From contig URRQ01000039.1 in the NCBI GenBank assembly GCA_900550235.1, positions 1 through 19,523 on the forward strand: a stretch of 19,523 bases of DNA. The letters are read 5' to 3'. The translations under genes were made by a program, and so were the position numbers. The notes beneath the pieces are model-generated. The model saw only the letters and a list, made by a program, of their open reading frames with translations. It had not been told where the DNA came from and did no database searches. This document shows positions 1-6,946 of the stretch, piece after piece; the first letter of the stretch is position 1, and each line of letters begins with the position of its first letter. The DNA is from an uncultured Lachnospiraceae bacterium (lineage in GTDB: Bacteria > Bacillota > Clostridia > Lachnospirales > Lachnospiraceae).

Positions 1-6
1 TTCCAA

Positions 7-35
7 TGGAGCTATTTTTTAGCTCCAATTTTTTC
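7..35 (+). terminator. Rho-independent terminator, plus direction
   Basis: An 8-bp stem (TGGAGCTA at 7-14, TAGCTCCA at 20-27) with a five-T loop is followed on the plus strand by ATTTTTTC. That is the layout of an intrinsic terminator for a plus-strand gene lying to the left of the window. Read on the minus strand the hairpin is followed by ATTGGAA, not a T-tract, so it is a poor terminator for the lytic-enzyme gene that stops 46 bases away, although it may still protect that transcript's 3' end. Confidence 0.55.
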
Positions 36-72
36 ATAGGCTACTTTACACTACCCATATTGAATATATCAT

Positions 73-3000
73 TTATTTTTTTACTAATTTTATTTCTATT
101 GCTTCAATATTCAAAGCTTTTCCTGTTGTTCCCGCAACTTCTCCATTTTTTACCCAGTTTTGCCAACCGATATTTTTCACATGTACTCTATAATTAACAT
201 CATAATGTTTTGCCATATTTCCTGTCAATTTGATTTTGATTGCTTCTACACTTAACGCCTTTCCTGTCGTTCCGGCCAATGCACCTTCATTCACCCAGTT
301 TTGCCAACCAATGTTCTTTACATGCGTACAATATTGAATAGAACCACTATATAATTTGTTCTTCAAAGATATTTTGATTCCTTCTATTGGTAATGCTTTT
401 CCTATTGTTCCACTTGTCTTTCCGTTCATCACACTACTCTGCCAACCAATATTTCTCACATGGCTGCTGTAACTAATATCGGATCTCTTCTCGATAAATG
501 CATTTTCCGTGTTTCCTGGCACAAAACTTCCTTTTGTTACTAAGACAATTTGTATTGCTTCCAAATGTTTTGCATATCCTTGTGTTCCAGCCGCCGCTCC
601 GTTTTTGGCCCAGCCCAACCAGCCATAGTCTTGTGCATGTACACGATAATAAATATCATATTTAGAACTTGCATTTCCTGTTAATTCTATCTTAATTGCT
701 TCTAATCTTTTTGGTTCAGATATAGCATTTGACTCTTTACCATCAGCAACATAAGATTGCCATCCCACATTTGGAATATGGGTGCTGTATCTGATACCCA
801 ACCCCGACACTCCACTTGTCTGTATTTTTATTCCTGTCAATGGAGAATTCATGCCAATCGTACCACTCTGTTTACCATTTTTAGTGATTCCGGTCCATCC
901 TAATTTTGACGAATTAGTGCTATACTGAATACTATCTTTCAATGATGATGGTACTGATATATTTTTTTCTTTTTTTAAGAGAACAATCTGTATTGCTTCT
1001 ATATACTTTGCCTTCCCTGTTGTTCCTCCCACTTCACCATTAGACACAAATTGCGTCCAACCTATATCTTTCACATGCACTCTATAATGAATATCGTATT
1101 GATTTGCAGAACTTCCTGTAAGTTCTATTTTAATCGCTTCCATTGATTTGGCCTTTCCTGTTGTTCCAGCGATTTTTCCTCCATCTACCCAAGACTGCCA
1201 TCCAATATTCGAAACATGAGCGCTATATCTCACTCCCAGATCACTGATCCCCTTCACATCTATTTTAATCGCTTCCATTGGATACGCAAGTCCTGTCATT
1301 CCACTTTGCACACCATTTTGAACATTACTCTCCCATCCAATATTTGCAATATGTGAACTATACGTAATAACATTTTTTACTGAAGTTGGCACTGATACTG
1401 CCGGTACTTTGGGATTTGGCTTTTTATCGGGCTTTTCAGGAAGCTCCGGTTCTGTCTGTGAGCCATTTCCATTGCTTACAATCTTCACATAATCTGCACT
1501 AATATATGCATACATATTTTTAAAATCATAAAGTCCACTACTTGTGTTAATAGCCGTCCTTCCACTATTCAGCACTCCATCGCTTTGAATTTTATAAAAT
1601 TTATTAACCGATGTTTTATCTAAAACAATATATGCACAGTTTGCTTGTTTCGGTGTCTTAAATAATACTGTAGACGATGTACTACTATCTTTTCGAATAT
1701 TCACCGTATTATTTGGCGCTATTGGATCTTTAATTCCAAGTGTATACTTATTGAAATCTTTATTTCCATTTCCTTTGTCTAAATTCCATGCCATTGAAGC
1801 TGCTTTTTCTCCCCAGTATGGATCCGATGCGTATTTTACATTCATCCCACTTCCTTTATTACCAAGGAAAGCTCCATAATACTTCCAATTTTTAGGATTC
1901 AAATATTCCTTTGACATCCACTTCTCCGCAAATTCAGTAATACACTGTTCAACACTTGCAAAGTAATTTGCGCTTTGCCCCGGAGAAGAATCCACAGCAT
2001 TTAATCCAAATAAATTATTCTTTGTCTTTGCTATATTACTAGACCCCCAACCACTTTCATTAGCTGCAATTCCCACCATCAATAACGCATTCACACCATA
2101 TAAATTTTGATTTTCTGTAAATTCCATTCCTGTATCCTTCATCTTAGAAGTCGATGCTACTTTTTTATTAATAATGGTATTTAATACACTTCCTGAATAA
2201 TTTGATTGGCTTCTCAATGGTAAATATTGAAAATAATTATAATGCGGATTATTCGCATTTACTGCATGGGTTCTGACATTCTTGTTGTAGTCATCCAACA
2301 TTTCTTCAAAATTACTTTCTGTATAGAAGTAATGCCCATCATAACTATAATATTTTACTCCGGATTTTAAATAAGAAGGCGCCGGCCCATTATCCAAAGT
2401 GCTTCCATAACTTGTAGAATTTACATTTGTAGCAATGTAATGATACAAACGACCAGACGATATCGCATAATAACTTACTGACTTTGCGTTTTCTTTCGGA
2501 ACAATTTGCACTTTACTTTCTGCTACTTCTCCTATCACACCACCTATCATGAATTTTACTGTTTCGCCATCCGTTCCAAGATAGGCAGCATCAGCTCCAT
2601 AGGCTCCAGCAACATATCCAGCATTTCCGGTTCCTACTTCTTTATAATTCAACACACCTGTAGTTTGCCTCAGATTGACAATCTGCGGCGACAACGCACG
2701 ATCATCTGCAAACGTTGAAGCAACAATCGTATCATCTTCTGACACATCTATAAAAGTTACATTTCCATCTTTATCTACTACATTTACATTATGCTCATCT
2801 AAGCTGGATTCTCCTTGGAACTCTGTAGTTGAACTGCTGACTTCTCGTTTTTCATCAACAATTTCTATTACATTTGCTGTATTCTCTTCACTTATTTCTG
2901 TTGTACTATTTTCTACTTCTTCTCCTATCTTTTCGCCTTCTGAACTTATATCCTCTTCTTTATCAACCGGTACTTCTTCAGAAGCAATTTCATTTGTAAC

Positions 3001-3084
3001 TTCAGTCGCTCTTACTGCCAGACTCCCCAAATTGCCCACTATCATTCCTGTCGCGAGTAGTATAGCCAACACCTTTTTCTTCAT
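73..3084 (-). CDS. Secreted glucosaminidase with SH3-like segment and nine ChW repeats
   Basis: This is a predicted secreted cell-wall hydrolase of 1003 aa that would cleave the glycan strands of peptidoglycan outside the membrane. Residues 1-26 form a signal peptide (KKK, a hydrophobic core, likely cleavage after VRA). A Glu-rich linker runs from about 27 to 90, and a segment I do not recognise from about 130 to 320. A glucosaminidase domain (GH73-like, PF01832 type) lies at about 325-455, with ANESGWG carrying the likely catalytic Glu343 and KNNLFGLNA downstream. An SH3-like segment beginning VNIRKDSS (about 458-536) and a Pro/Lys linker (544-562) follow. Nine ChW repeats (572-1003) each carry a GW core and an EAIKI-like end; such repeats are usually taken as surface or ligand-binding modules. 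I start at 3084 because AAGGTGGAG lies 7 bases upstream; an in-frame ATG at 3126 would only prepend 14 residues ahead of the signal peptide. Family is confident; the substrate bond is inferred. Confidence 0.9.
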   Translation of the reverse strand: MKKKVLAILLATGMIVGNLGSLAVRATEVTNEIASEEVPVDKEEDISSEGEKIGEEVENSTTEISEENTANVIEIVDEKREVSSSTTEFQGESSLDEHNVNVVDKDGNVTFIDVSEDDTIVASTFADDRALSPQIVNLRQTTGVLNYKEVGTGNAGYVAGAYGADAAYLGTDGETVKFMIGGVIGEVAESKVQIVPKENAKSVSYYAISSGRLYHYIATNVNSTSYGSTLDNGPAPSYLKSGVKYYSYDGHYFYTESNFEEMLDDYNKNVRTHAVNANNPHYNYFQYLPLRSQSNYSGSVLNTIINKKVASTSKMKDTGMEFTENQNLYGVNALLMVGIAANESGWGSSNIAKTKNNLFGLNAVDSSPGQSANYFASVEQCITEFAEKWMSKEYLNPKNWKYYGAFLGNKGSGMNVKYASDPYWGEKAASMAWNLDKGNGNKDFNKYTLGIKDPIAPNNTVNIRKDSSTSSTVLFKTPKQANCAYIVLDKTSVNKFYKIQSDGVLNSGRTAINTSSGLYDFKNMYAYISADYVKIVSNGNGSQTEPELPEKPDKKPNPKVPAVSVPTSVKNVITYSSHIANIGWESNVQNGVQSGMTGLAYPMEAIKIDVKGISDLGVRYSAHVSNIGWQSWVDGGKIAGTTGKAKSMEAIKIELTGSSANQYDIHYRVHVKDIGWTQFVSNGEVGGTTGKAKYIEAIQIVLLKKEKNISVPSSLKDSIQYSTNSSKLGWTGITKNGKQSGTIGMNSPLTGIKIQTSGVSGLGIRYSTHIPNVGWQSYVADGKESNAISEPKRLEAIKIELTGNASSKYDIYYRVHAQDYGWLGWAKNGAAAGTQGYAKHLEAIQIVLVTKGSFVPGNTENAFIEKRSDISYSSHVRNIGWQSSVMNGKTSGTIGKALPIEGIKISLKNKLYSGSIQYCTHVKNIGWQNWVNEGALAGTTGKALSVEAIKIKLTGNMAKHYDVNYRVHVKNIGWQNWVKNGEVAGTTGKALNIEAIEIKLVKK
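76..1371 (-). repeat. Nine ChW protein repeats in three triads
   Basis: The 3' third of the lytic-enzyme gene encodes nine copies of a unit of about 40-45 residues: an aromatic YSxH or YRVH start, a central NIGW motif, a GxxxGTxGKA turn and an EAIKI-like strand. The copies fall into three sets of three at 970-1371, 532-933 and 76-477. Within each set the third copy is marked by YRVH and is preceded by a TGN/TGS...YD linker. Copies 4 to 6 are the most diverged. The sets are separated by short non-repeat linkers, which suggests that a three-repeat block was duplicated. Confidence 0.85.
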
Positions 3085-3176
3085 ATGTATACTCCACCTT
3101 TCCATCAAATCAAAAATATATATCAATCTTTTATGCTAATTTCTATTCTACCCCAATTCAGGTATATGTTGCAAAC

Positions 3177-3206
3177 ATTTTAATCAATTTCTTTTCTCTA
3201 TTTCAA
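3177..3206 (-). promoter_or_regulatory. Candidate sigma-A promoter for the lytic-enzyme gene
   Basis: Read on the minus strand there is TTGAAA (3201-3206), an 18-base spacer and TAAAAT (3177-3182), each matching consensus at five of six positions. This would give a leader of about 85 bases before the start at 3084. A weaker alternative lies closer: TTGCAA (3169-3174), 18 bases, TAGAAT (3145-3150). Which is used cannot be decided by eye. Confidence 0.4.
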
Positions 3207-3293
3207 GAGCTTCATTGACCTTTGATATTAGCATGGTGTAAATTTTTTATTAGCACACTTCCAAACCATTCCAGTAATAGTTCTATCATACCA

Positions 3294-3351
3294 AACCAGA
3301 TACACATTAAAAGAACCAAACATCTTTAATAGCATACGATATCTGGTTCTT
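3294..3351 (-). repeat. Overlapping inverted repeats after the nuclease-like gene
   Basis: Just downstream of the stop at 3358, one arm (TATCTGGTTCTT, 3340-3351, as read on the plus strand) can pair with either of two partners: AAGAACCA at 3311-3318 (8 bp, 25-base loop) or AACCAGATA at 3294-3302 (9 bp, 37-base loop). In the minus-strand transcript the first hairpin is followed by a short T-rich run (TTCTTTTAAT), so it could act as a weak terminator for the ATPase-nuclease pair. The two foldings exclude each other. Confidence 0.4.
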
Positions 3352-3357
3352 AATCTG

Positions 3358-3786
3358 TCAATCCAAGCTTTCTGATAAAACATTTTCTTTTGTTATTAAT
3401 TTTTTTCCACATTTTTCTTTAAATTTACGAAATTTCCCACTTTGAATCTTGTGCGTTCTGACTTTACTACATACAATCCGATAAAAAAAGTCGTATTCTT
3501 TTAATTCTTTTTTACATTTTTGTTCGCTAGATTCCAATTGTTCAATTGCCTCATCTATATTTCCACCTTTCAGCTCAATCAAATAAGCTTTTTTCGTACT
3601 ATCATTGATAAGTAAAAAATCACAACACTTCATTTGTTTAAACACATCACCATCAAGCTTGTAATGTCTCAAATCGAATCTTCTATTGGGATTTATTGCA
3701 CGATGTTCTCTTTGTGTTCCTTTATCTTTAGACACAACAATGGACTGATTTTTTTCACATATAGATTTCTCAGGAATAAGAATCAT
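3358..3786 (-). CDS. Small PD-(D/E)XK nuclease-like protein paired with ATPase
   Basis: A 142-aa protein I cannot assign to a named family. Its core has the layout of the PD-(D/E)XK (restriction-endonuclease-like) fold: a hydrophobic strand with Asp56 (CCDFLLIND), a second strand ending in Glu71-Leu-Lys73 (AYLIELKGG), then a helix with Gln83 (EAIEQLE). Those positions are the usual metal-binding D, E and K plus the helix Gln; the match is inference. The C-terminal third is Lys-rich (KFRKFKEKCGKK), which would suit nucleic-acid contact. No signal peptide or membrane segment is visible. The start is one base after the ATPase stop, with GGAGGAAAG inside the ATPase's last codons, so translation is very probably coupled. 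The codons are AT-rich like its partner. An effector nuclease gated by the ATPase is the most natural reading. A regulatory or structural PD-(D/E)XK relative is possible. Confidence 0.8.
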   Translation of the reverse strand: MILIPEKSICEKNQSIVVSKDKGTQREHRAINPNRRFDLRHYKLDGDVFKQMKCCDFLLINDSTKKAYLIELKGGNIDEAIEQLESSEQKCKKELKEYDFFYRIVCSKVRTHKIQSGKFRKFKEKCGKKLITKENVLSESLD

Positions 3787-3787
3787 A

Positions 3788-5089
3788 CTATCTTTCCTCC
3801 ATTATATTCCCAATCCACAACTCCACCATTTTTTCATAGTCTTCATTTATCACATCAGAAGCTCCATCAATCACTTCATTTTGAATAGATTCAAATTCAT
3901 TATCCAAACAAGATCGTATTTCTCCATTCTCTACATAATATGCAGACAAACTTTCAAATTCAATCCACTTGTATGAATCTATAATTTTTTCTAACATATT
4001 ACGAGCAACCTTTGAAGATATTTTATTAGCGTAGAGTAAATTATTAATAGTTCCTAAAATATATGGACTATGAGTTGTCAAAAGTATCTTGTTTCCATTA
4101 TTCTTTGCCAAAGAAATAAACTCAGTAATTAGTTTTTGGGCATTCGGAAATAAATGTGATTCTGGCTCTTCAACAATAAAATATGATTTTTTATTGTTGA
4201 GCAAATAGTAAAACACTACATTCAAAATCCAGATCGCCTCTTGTTGTCCAGAAGAGGCGAAATTAATTTTTACATACCTATCTTCTGTTACCTGTAACCT
4301 TTCTTCCCCCTCGACATTTCTGTATTCTCCATGCAAAACTTTTCTCATTAATTTTGCACATTGTTCTAGAGTTTGCTTATTGATCTTAATATCTGTCAAT
4401 TCGATTTTTTCTTGAATCAATGATTCTACACTATTAGAAAACGACGGTTTTAATTGCATGATTCTTTCCAAATAATTTTGTGTACAATAATCCAAACTTC
4501 TCTTCTGATCGTCATTCATCACACTATACATAAACATTAGTTGCGAACTAAACAAAGTCATCATACTTCTTCCGGCAGGAATATAAATTACTTCTGTATC
4601 ATCTCCGAAAAACTCATCTATCTCTTTTTTTATATTTTCATTATTGCCTGCATGCGTAAATACATCTACCTGTAATTCATCGTAAAAATTAAGAAATCTC
4701 ACTAATTTTTTACTTAGTTCAATCCATATGTAGTTAGGCGCATTCAAATCATTTTTCAAATAAATTTTTATATGAATTAAATCTGTATAATAATATTCAA
4801 TTGACATATCCTTATCCATACACCATGTTGTTCCAAAAGTTTGCAAAAAATTAGATCGAATCTCTTTTATCAAACGATTTTTAGTGGATAACGCTCTACC
4901 ATCATTTCCGCCTAGAATCTGCTTATTAATTTGCATAAGCAAAAGTTTTCTAATATTTTTAAAGAAAAAAATGCTTTTGGCAATTGTACTTTTTCCGGAT
5001 GCTTGTGGTCCTGTAAAAACCATAAAATCATTAATATATAAATCACAATGGTTTATAGGACCCAACTTGTCAATTATTATTCTTTCCAT
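3788..5089 (-). CDS. AAA/ABC-type ATPase (OLD/SMC-like), no TOPRIM
   Basis: A 433-aa ATP-binding protein of the broad AAA_15/AAA_21 group (ABC-like ATPases found in OLD, RloC, PtuA and AriA proteins). Walker A is GPQASGKST (residues 27-35). A signature-like SSGQQEAIWILN lies at 279-290, Walker B YFIVEEPE at 303-310 with a double Glu, a D-loop region SHLFPNAQ at 311-318, and a switch His in TTHSPYIL (His340). The insert between Walker A and the signature (about 40-275) is the variable middle of these proteins. The chain ends about 90 residues after the switch His, so the TOPRIM nuclease of OLD/GajA proteins is missing. The 142-aa PD-(D/E)XK-like gene that starts one base after the stop could supply the nuclease in trans. 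The start at 5089 has GAGGTGGTG upstream. The gene begins 32 bases after the nucleotidyltransferase stop with no clear terminator or promoter between. A defence role is inferred from architecture only. Confidence 0.85.
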   Translation of the reverse strand: MERIIIDKLGPINHCDLYINDFMVFTGPQASGKSTIAKSIFFFKNIRKLLLMQINKQILGGNDGRALSTKNRLIKEIRSNFLQTFGTTWCMDKDMSIEYYYTDLIHIKIYLKNDLNAPNYIWIELSKKLVRFLNFYDELQVDVFTHAGNNENIKKEIDEFFGDDTEVIYIPAGRSMMTLFSSQLMFMYSVMNDDQKRSLDYCTQNYLERIMQLKPSFSNSVESLIQEKIELTDIKINKQTLEQCAKLMRKVLHGEYRNVEGEERLQVTEDRYVKINFASSGQQEAIWILNVVFYYLLNNKKSYFIVEEPESHLFPNAQKLITEFISLAKNNGNKILLTTHSPYILGTINNLLYANKISSKVARNMLEKIIDSYKWIEFESLSAYYVENGEIRSCLDNEFESIQNEVIDGASDVINEDYEKMVELWIGNIMEER

Positions 5090-5121
5090 ACTTCACCACC
5101 TCAAATACTTTTCTATGCATT

Positions 5122-6042
5122 TTACTCAAACAATTTTTCAGGATATACTCCTTGTTCTACCAACTCTCTTACAGACTCAACTACCGATTCTTTGTCTTCT
5201 TTATAAGTAACGCCAAACCATTTATCATGAGATTTTAATACCTTCAAATCTATTCTTCCTTCTTTCAATAGACCTCCCACAATTGTCGGAACTAAATATT
5301 CCGCTTTTGGATTTTCCGGCACTTTTTCTTCCAGGAATTTTTCAAATCCCCTTTCCAATATCGAGAAAAAGTCAGGATGGAGTCCCCACATATTCATAGA
5401 CACTGGAACATTGACATCTATTGATTTCAAGCACTCTCCTTCACGAACAGCAGCCCCTCTTTCAGTCTTTTCGATATTGGATGTTTCTACGATGTCCACA
5501 AGATTCCCCTGTTCATCTACGGTACAGATTCCGCGTGTTACTCCTCCATTTTCACTCAAAGTATTTCCAAGAACAAATCCTACCATACAAGCTTGCACTT
5601 TTTCTGACTTTGGCTGCTCCTCTGTTAAATATGTATAAGCCTCTTGATATGCTTCTTTTCCATAATAATCATCTGCATTGATTACCAAAAATGGCTCGTC
5701 TACTACATCTTTACAGCAAAGAATTGCCTGTCCTGTTCCCCACGGCTTTGCTCTGTCGCTATACACTTCTTGGAATCGTTTTGGAATATCGTCTTTTTCT
5801 TGATAAGCATAGGCAACCTCTATCTCCTTTTCGATACGATTGCCAATAACTTCTTTAAAATCTTTTTCCAAATCTTTACGTATTACAAATACAACCTTAT
5901 CAAATCCAGCCTCTTTTGCATCATAAATGGAATAATCCATAATAATCTCACCATTTGGACCTACCGGTTCCAATTGTTTGATCCCGCCTCCGAAGCGACT
6001 TCCGATTCCAGCAGCCATAATGACTAATGTTGCTTTTTTCAT
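5122..6042 (-). CDS. Sugar-phosphate nucleotidyltransferase family protein
   Basis: A cytoplasmic enzyme of 306 aa of the NTP-transferase (PF00483-like) fold, which transfers a nucleotide from an NTP to a sugar phosphate to make an NDP-sugar. The N-terminal nucleotide-binding loop AAGIGSRFGGGIKQLEPVG (residues 10-28) has the expected Gly-rich turn and the catalytic-type Arg and Lys. KPWGTGQAIL (99-108) is the GTxxA substrate loop, and INADDYYG (121-128) holds the metal-binding Asp. The exact sugar and nucleotide cannot be read from motifs; the genes on either side are not sugar-pathway genes. I start at 6042 because AAGGAGAG lies 7 bases upstream. An upstream in-frame TTG at 6060 would place that Shine-Dalgarno site inside the gene, so I reject it. 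It is divergent from the VanZ gene and may be cotranscribed with the ATPase pair 32 bases downstream. Confidence 0.85.
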   Translation of the reverse strand: MKKATLVIMAAGIGSRFGGGIKQLEPVGPNGEIIMDYSIYDAKEAGFDKVVFVIRKDLEKDFKEVIGNRIEKEIEVAYAYQEKDDIPKRFQEVYSDRAKPWGTGQAILCCKDVVDEPFLVINADDYYGKEAYQEAYTYLTEEQPKSEKVQACMVGFVLGNTLSENGGVTRGICTVDEQGNLVDIVETSNIEKTERGAAVREGECLKSIDVNVPVSMNMWGLHPDFFSILERGFEKFLEEKVPENPKAEYLVPTIVGGLLKEGRIDLKVLKSHDKWFGVTYKEDKESVVESVRELVEQGVYPEKLFE

Positions 6043-6168
6043 GAAAATTCTCTCCTTCAAATTTTAATCTTTCTTTTTAGTTTAACACAAATATTTACTA
6101 ATTCCCACACATTTTCTTTACTTTGTGATAAACTATATCCGTATTTTTAGTAAGGGAGAACTATTATA

Positions 6169-6648
6169 GTGCATGATTTAAAACCACAAACTTTTCTAAA
6201 ACCATTTTCTTTCCTTCCTATGATTTTCCTAATGTTTGTTATTTTCTCTTTTTCTTCGCAAACCGGAACTGAATCCGGAAGCCTTAGTCATACAATTAGT
6301 ACACAGGTTGTAAAAACCAGTGAATTTATTTTTCAACAAGACTGGTCAGAAGATAAAATAGAAGCATATGCAAACTTTTTGGAATTTCCCATACGTAAAT
6401 TGGCACATATGACAGAATACTGTATCTTTGCTCTTTCTGTCATTTTTCCGCTTTTCGTCTATGGATTACGTGGAAGAAAATTGTTTCTTTCAGCATTTCT
6501 TATCTGTATTACTTTTGCAGGAAGCGATGAATATCATCAATCTTTTGTCGCCGGAAGGGGGCCTTCCATAAAGGATGTATTCATAGACAGTCTTGGTTCA
6601 TGTTTAGGAATCATTTTGGGAAATCTAATTACAAAAAGAGGAGCCTAA
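6169..6648 (+). CDS. VanZ-family membrane protein
   Basis: A 159-aa integral membrane protein and the only plus-strand gene here. VanZ-family signs are FSSQ at residues 28-31 after the first membrane segment (about 13-28), RKLAHMTEYCIFAL (76-89) opening the second, a third segment (about 104-118), and the DEYHQSFVAGRGPSIKDVFID block (120-140) leading into the last helix (about 141-154). The family takes its name from teicoplanin resistance, but most chromosomal members have no proven role, so no resistance phenotype should be inferred. It starts with GTG, ten bases after AAGGGAG; no other start in frame has a better site. Its stop codon sits in the loop of the terminator shared with the HPr gene that converges on it. 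Confidence 0.88.
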   Translation: MHDLKPQTFLKPFSFLPMIFLMFVIFSFSSQTGTESGSLSHTISTQVVKTSEFIFQQDWSEDKIEAYANFLEFPIRKLAHMTEYCIFALSVIFPLFVYGLRGRKLFLSAFLICITFAGSDEYHQSFVAGRGPSIKDVFIDSLGSCLGIILGNLITKRGA

Positions 6649-6658
6649 GCTCCTCTTT
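6635..6658. terminator. Shared convergent terminator, 10-bp stem
   Basis: A perfect 10-bp hairpin (AAAGAGGAGC 6635-6644, GCTCCTCTTT 6649-6658) with a four-base loop CTAA whose last three bases are the VanZ stop codon. On the minus strand the stem runs into TTTTTG, a good T-tract 10 bases after the HPr stop, so it ends the cdaA operon well. On the plus strand the tail is TTTCC, weaker. The left arm is therefore both coding sequence and terminator. Confidence 0.85.
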
Positions 6659-6667
6659 CCATATCTC

Positions 6668-6937
6668 TTAATCCTCTAACTCTTCTTCTACAAGTCGAAC
6701 CATCGCTTCCATTGCATGTTCTTCACTATCACCTTCACAGATGATTTCAATTTCATCTCCTTGTTTGATACAAGCTGCCAAAACACTTAATACACTCTTG
6801 GCATTCCCTGTTGTATTATCATCTACTCGAAATCTGATACTGCAATCTTCAAATTCCGCAGCTCGCTTGCAGAACATACCCGCGGGTCTCAAATGGAGCC
6901 CTGTTGGATTTTTTATTTTTACTTTTCTTTTAATCAT
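6668..6937 (-). CDS. HPr-family phosphocarrier protein
   Basis: An 89-aa HPr-like protein. In the phosphotransferase system HPr takes phosphate from enzyme I on His15 and passes it to EIIA; in Firmicutes HPr kinase also phosphorylates a regulatory Ser. Both sites are present: GLHLRPAG gives His15 and Arg17, and AKSVLSV gives Ser48, matching the Ser46 region of Bacillus HPr. So it is not a Crh-like protein lacking the His. The loop reads HLRPA where most HPr proteins have HARPA. It is the last gene of the cdaA operon. Its AGGAGGAG site overlaps the cdaR stop codon, so translation is coupled. Whether it is the general HPr or a specialised second copy cannot be told without the rest of the genome. 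Confidence 0.92.
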   Translation of the reverse strand: MIKRKVKIKNPTGLHLRPAGMFCKRAAEFEDCSIRFRVDDNTTGNAKSVLSVLAACIKQGDEIEIICEGDSEEHAMEAMVRLVEEELED

Positions 6938-6946
6938 AGACTCCTC

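Noticed and set aside
3085..3126. Longer start for the lytic enzyme at 3126
   Set aside because: It would add 14 residues in front of an otherwise normal signal peptide and would put the AAGGTGGAG ribosome site inside the gene.
2675..3139. 154-codon plus-strand frame opposite the lytic-enzyme N-terminus
   Set aside because: It is antisense to a well-supported gene, its Ser/Thr-rich product mirrors the Glu-rich linker codons, and it has no ribosome site or family motif.
3358..5089. Assignment of the ATPase-nuclease pair to PARIS or Gabija
   Set aside because: Gabija's ATPase carries a TOPRIM domain and a UvrD-like partner; the PARIS partner is a larger TOPRIM-type DUF4435 protein. Here there is neither a TOPRIM nor a helicase partner.
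6043..6060. TTG start at 6060 for the nucleotidyltransferase
   Set aside because: The Shine-Dalgarno sequence AAGGAGAG lies within these six codons and serves the ATG at 6042.
6043..6168. Divergent promoters between the nucleotidyltransferase and VanZ genes
   Set aside because: The spacer is AT-rich and must drive both genes, but I found no -35/-10 pair with acceptable spacing and match on either strand, so none is called.
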